DNA from: Bradyrhizobium diazoefficiens
Lineage (GTDB): Bacteria > Pseudomonadota > Alphaproteobacteria > Rhizobiales > Xanthobacteraceae
DNA length: 64,000 bases
Reading direction: 5' to 3'
Assembly (NCBI RefSeq): GCF_018131015.1
Contig: NZ_JAFCJJ010000003.1
Location: forward strand, 310,001-374,000
The translations under genes and the position numbers were made by a program. Positions within the stretch are counted from its first letter, which is position 1, and every line of letters begins with the position of its first letter. Below the pieces are notes generated by a model. That model saw nothing but the letters and a program-made list of their open reading frames with translations. It made no database searches and had not been told where the DNA came from. Of the stretch, positions 60,773-64,000 are shown one piece after another.

Positions 60773-63466
60773 ATGTCGACCTATCGCCTGAAGAACCTGT
60801 TATCGCCCCGGTCCGTTGCCCTCGTCGGTGCGAGCCCTCGTCCGGCCTCCGTTGGACGTGCCGTCCTGGAGAACATCAACAAGGCGGGATTCAAGGGGGC
60901 TTTCGGCCTGGTCAATTCGCGCCATGAGGAGGTTGGCGGCGTTCCTGCCGTGAGTGACCTGAACGAGCTGTCGTTCGTCCCCGAACTCGTCGTCATTACG
61001 GCGCCGGCGATCGAGGTTCCGGGAATCATCGATCGAGCCGGCCGGCGCGGCTCGGCAGGGGCCCTGATCGTCTCGGCAGGGCTCGGTCAGGGACCGGGGT
61101 CGCTGCACGAGGCCGCAATCGCTGCAGCTAGAAAATACGGGATGCGGCTGATTGGTCCGAACTGTCTCGGCATCATGATGCCGGGCGCGAGTCTCAACGC
61201 CGGTTTCGCCGCGCATATGCCGGGACCGGGAAACCTCGCTCTGATCTCGCAATCGGGCGCGATCGCGGCCGGAATGGTGGATTGGGCCGCGCAGCGCGGC
61301 GTCGGCTTCTCCGGCATCGTGTCGATCGGCGATCAGATCGACGTCGACATTGCGGACCTGCTGGACTACTTCGCACTCGATCACCAAACCAGAGCGATCC
61401 TGCTTTATATCGAGGCGATCAAGGACGCGCGAAAGTTCATGTCGGCGGCGCGGGCGGCCGCGCGCGTGAAGCCCGTCGTCGTGGTGAAATCCGGCCGCAT
61501 GCCGCAGGGCGCGAAGGCCGCCGCCACGCACACCGGTGCCCTCGCCGGCGCGGATGCCGTCTATGATGCCGCATTCCGCCGCGCCGGCGTCCTCAGGGTG
61601 TCCGACCTGCGCGAGCTGTTCGACTGTGCCGAGACGCTCGGCCGGATCGGATCTCCGGCGGGAAAGCGCCTCGCGATCCTGACCAATGGTGGCGGCATCG
61701 GCGTCCTGGCCGTCGACCGCCTTGTGGACCTCGGCGGCATCCCTGCGCCCATGACGCCGGAAACGCGAGGCGCGCTGGATGCGGTGCTGCCGTCGACCTG
61801 GTCCGGCACCAATCCGGTCGATATCGTCGGCGACGCCGATGCGGCGCGCTATGCGGCGGCGCTCGAAGTACTGCTGGCCGATCCCGGCAACGACGCGGTC
61901 CTGGTGCTCAACGTGCAGACCGCGATCGCATCGGCCGAGACGATTGCGACGACAGTGACGGAATTGGTCGGCAAATATCGCGAGAAATATCGCAGCTGGG
62001 CCAAGCCCGTGCTCGCCGCCTGGGTGGGAGCCGATCAGGGTATCGTCGATACGCTGTCGGGTGCCGGCGTTCCCAACTATCCGACCGAGGACGATGCGGT
62101 GCGGGGCTTCATGCATCTGGTCCGGCATCGCGAAGTCGTCGAGGAGCTGAGCCAGGTTCCTCCCACGATGCCTGACGCATTCGTGCCGGATGTCGCGGCT
62201 GCGAGGCAGATTGCTGCGGGCGCGATCGCCGATGGCCGCAAGTGGCTCGAGCCGGTCGAGATCAAGCATCTGCTCGAAGCCTATGACATCGCGATGGTGC
62301 CGACCCGCGCAGCCGCAGATGTCGAGCAGGCGGTGACTTATGCGAACGAAATATTCGCGCAAGGTGCAACCGTCGTGCTGAAGATCCTGTCGCGCGACAT
62401 CGTGCACAAGTCTGACGTCGGCGGCGTCGTGCTCAACCTGACCACGCCCGAAGCGGTCCGCGCGGCCGCGACCGACATTCTTGCGCGGGCGAAGAGGTTG
62501 CGGCCGGAGGCCCGCATCGCCGGCGTCATCGTGCAGGCGATGGTCGTCAAGGCAAAGGCGCGCGAAGTGATCCTCGGTCTTGCCGACGATCCGACCTTCG
62601 GCACCGTCGTCGTGTTCGGCCGTGGCGGCACGGCGGTCGAGATCATCAACGACAAGGCGCTGGCGCTGCCGCCGCTCGACCTGCAGCTTGCCCGTGACTT
62701 GATCGAGCGCACGCGCGTTTCGCGGCTGCTCCGCGCATACCGCGACGTGCCGGCTGTCAAGCAGGATGCGGTCGCCATGGTGCTCGTCAAGCTGGCGCAG
62801 ATGGCGGCCGACATCCCCGAACTCCGCGAGCTCGATATCAATCCACTGCTGGTGGACGAAACCGGTGTGACGGCCGTCGATGCGCGCGTTGCCGTAGGGC
62901 CACCGGTACGGAAGTTCGTAGGCTCGGGCCCTGCCAATTTCGCGGTTCGGGCCTACCCGTCACAGTGGGAGCGCCGTCTCGCGCTGAAGGGCGACTGGCG
63001 CATCTTCGTGCGGCCCCTGCGTCCCGAGGACGAGCCGACCATCCACGAATTCCTGCGTCACGTGACCCCCAACGACCTCCGCCTGCGCTTCTTCGCGCCG
63101 ATGAAGGAGTTTACGCACGAGTTCATTGCCCGCCTGACCCAGCTCGACTATGCGCGCGCGATGGCCTTCATCGCGTTCGATGAGGCAACTAATGAGATGG
63201 TGGGCGTGGTCCGGCTCCACTCGGACTCGATCTACGAGACCGGCGAATACGCGATCCTGTTGCGCTCCGACCTCAAGGGCAGAGGGCTCGGATGGACCCT
63301 GATGCAGCTCATCATCGACTATGCGAAATCGGAGGGGCTGAAAACCATCTCCGGCGACGTACTGCGGGAGAACATCGTGATGCTCGAAATGTGCCGCCAA
63401 CTCGGTTTCGAGGTCAAGCCGGATCCGACCGAGCCCGATGTCTGCGACGTCAGGCTGAAGCTTTGA
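60773..63466 (+). CDS. ADP-forming acyl-CoA synthetase fused to a GNAT acetyltransferase
   Basis: An 897-residue protein. The order is a CoA-binding domain (about 8-135, RSVALVGASPRPASVGRAVL), a succinyl-CoA ligase-like region (about 150-440, LISQSGAIAAGMVDWAAQRG), an ATP-grasp domain (about 490-715, VVLKILSRDIVHKSDVGGVV, VVFGRGGTAVEI) and a C-terminal GNAT (about 740-897, RSDLKGRGLGWTLMQLII). Members either make acetyl-CoA or, as in Pat of Salmonella, acetylate lysines of metabolic enzymes. It follows usp by 68 bp and may share its regulation. Confidence 0.85.
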   Translation: MSTYRLKNLLSPRSVALVGASPRPASVGRAVLENINKAGFKGAFGLVNSRHEEVGGVPAVSDLNELSFVPELVVITAPAIEVPGIIDRAGRRGSAGALIVSAGLGQGPGSLHEAAIAAARKYGMRLIGPNCLGIMMPGASLNAGFAAHMPGPGNLALISQSGAIAAGMVDWAAQRGVGFSGIVSIGDQIDVDIADLLDYFALDHQTRAILLYIEAIKDARKFMSAARAAARVKPVVVVKSGRMPQGAKAAATHTGALAGADAVYDAAFRRAGVLRVSDLRELFDCAETLGRIGSPAGKRLAILTNGGGIGVLAVDRLVDLGGIPAPMTPETRGALDAVLPSTWSGTNPVDIVGDADAARYAAALEVLLADPGNDAVLVLNVQTAIASAETIATTVTELVGKYREKYRSWAKPVLAAWVGADQGIVDTLSGAGVPNYPTEDDAVRGFMHLVRHREVVEELSQVPPTMPDAFVPDVAAARQIAAGAIADGRKWLEPVEIKHLLEAYDIAMVPTRAAADVEQAVTYANEIFAQGATVVLKILSRDIVHKSDVGGVVLNLTTPEAVRAAATDILARAKRLRPEARIAGVIVQAMVVKAKAREVILGLADDPTFGTVVVFGRGGTAVEIINDKALALPPLDLQLARDLIERTRVSRLLRAYRDVPAVKQDAVAMVLVKLAQMAADIPELRELDINPLLVDETGVTAVDARVAVGPPVRKFVGSGPANFAVRAYPSQWERRLALKGDWRIFVRPLRPEDEPTIHEFLRHVTPNDLRLRFFAPMKEFTHEFIARLTQLDYARAMAFIAFDEATNEMVGVVRLHSDSIYETGEYAILLRSDLKGRGLGWTLMQLIIDYAKSEGLKTISGDVLRENIVMLEMCRQLGFEVKPDPTEPDVCDVRLKL

Positions 63467-63473
63467 TGGCCGG

Positions 63474-63962
63474 CTAGGAGCGCGCCTCGGAGGATGCCTC
63501 TAGGTCAGTTTCCTTGGCTGTCTTCCGCATGTTCTTGACGATGATTGCGATCAACGGCACAAGCAACGGCACGATCGCGCTGAGTGGGTGATGGACAGCG
63601 CCGGTCATCTGAGCATGGAAAGCGCGCGCCTCCAGTTGCAGCGCTTCGACCGACGCATCGTGGATTTCATTGGCGAGCTCGATATCGCGTCCTGACGGGC
63701 TGCGTCCCGCGATGACGAACAGGATCGCCGCGATGACGAAATTGATCGCGCCGAGGGCGGCGGCTGCGGCGATCGCGCTCCAGATCTGGACCAGGGCGAA
63801 ATAGGCCGCCAGCTCCAGCATCAAAAGCCCGAACGCGGCGATCAGGGCGGCGAAGGCCCGCAGGCCGAGTCCGACCAGCAGGTGGCGGAGCCTGATGTCC
63901 GCGATAATCCGGTCCGTGCGCCACAGGGCGCGCAGATGCTTGACGACATTCTCGGTGTTCAC
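63474..63962 (-). CDS. Phage holin superfamily-like membrane protein
   Basis: A 162-residue protein with two hydrophobic hairpin helices (RAFAALIAAFGLLMLELAAY and ALGAINFVIAAILFVIAG) and a further C-terminal one (LSAIVPLLVPLIAIIV), matching the DUF1469/holin 3_6 group. These are common chromosomal envelope proteins, usually beside small DUF883-like genes, and need not be phage lysis proteins. The GTG at 63962 follows GGAGG and abuts the stop of an upstream gene. Confidence 0.75.
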   Translation of the reverse strand: MNTENVVKHLRALWRTDRIIADIRLRHLLVGLGLRAFAALIAAFGLLMLELAAYFALVQIWSAIAAAAALGAINFVIAAILFVIAGRSPSGRDIELANEIHDASVEALQLEARAFHAQMTGAVHHPLSAIVPLLVPLIAIIVKNMRKTAKETDLEASSEARS

Positions 63963-64000
63963 CTAGTGCCTCCTCAGCATGAAGCCGACGACCACACCGA
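63963..64000 (-). CDS. C-terminus of a membrane protein, cut by the window edge
   Basis: Reading the minus strand from the right edge gives GVVVGFMLRRH and a TAG at 63963-63965, directly touching the GTG of the holin-like gene. A glycine-valine helix ending in two Arg is typical of ElaB/DUF883-type or YtxH-like tails, which often precede holin-like genes. Only 11 residues are visible. Confidence 0.45.
   Translation of the reverse strand, partial: GVVVGFMLRRH

Noticed and set aside
63474..63962. A second prophage at the right end, based on the holin-like gene
   Set aside because: DUF1469/holin-like proteins are common chromosomal membrane proteins and no other phage gene is nearby.

Overview
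This is a GC-rich chromosomal window from an alphaproteobacterium, most likely Bradyrhizobium or a close relative. The evidence is the two-hairpin intergenic repeat at 463-561, several small ORFs typical of that genus, FixK-type TTGA-N6-TCAA boxes, polyhydroxybutyrate (PHB) genes, and an aerobic CoA-dependent anthranilate cluster. No rRNA, tRNA, CRISPR array, intact integrase or insertion sequence was seen.

Layout. 1-2.7 kb: small genes, a phasin and a c-type cytochrome. 2.9-10.2 kb: a secreted hydrolase, then an outer-membrane TpsB transporter divergent from a FecR-domain protein with a long (Gly-Asn)n tail, followed by a CHASE2-PAS-GGDEF-EAL c-di-GMP protein. 10.4-13.1 kb: arginase, a small membrane protein and an enolase-superfamily enzyme. 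13.2-19.1 kb: many very small, mostly membrane-spanning ORFs, a membrane lipase-like protein and a soluble histidine kinase. Four copies of a promoter-like element lie here, three of them followed by a terminator-like hairpin about 50 nt downstream. 19.1-26.8 kb: a decayed prophage with a putative small terminase, the large terminase, a portal gene split in two, a DUF6127 protein and a GNAT. It is interrupted twice by lower-GC modules, each pairing a minus-strand secreted protein with a divergent M23 peptidase that lacks a signal peptide.

27.0-54.4 kb is a large catabolic region. Its left part holds a CoA transferase, a glutathione transferase, a two-component flavin monooxygenase, an IlvD/Edd dehydratase, a NitT/TauT-type ABC transporter and a NicX-like ring-cleavage dioxygenase. 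Its right part fits aerobic anthranilate degradation through 2-aminobenzoyl-CoA: the CoA ligase, the fused 2-aminobenzoyl-CoA monooxygenase/reductase, beta-oxidation-type enzymes, a Rid-family protein, a substrate-binding protein and a MarR regulator. Six related palindromic sites in its promoters suggest one MarR regulon.

54.4-64 kb holds a CBS-BON protein, PHB synthase, a CHAD protein, a kinase/P-loop fusion, a universal stress protein, an acyl-CoA synthetase-GNAT fusion and a holin-family protein. FixK boxes lie in the CBS/phaC and kinase/usp divergent gaps, so part of this block is probably induced at low oxygen. A third box lies upstream of the cytochrome c gene.
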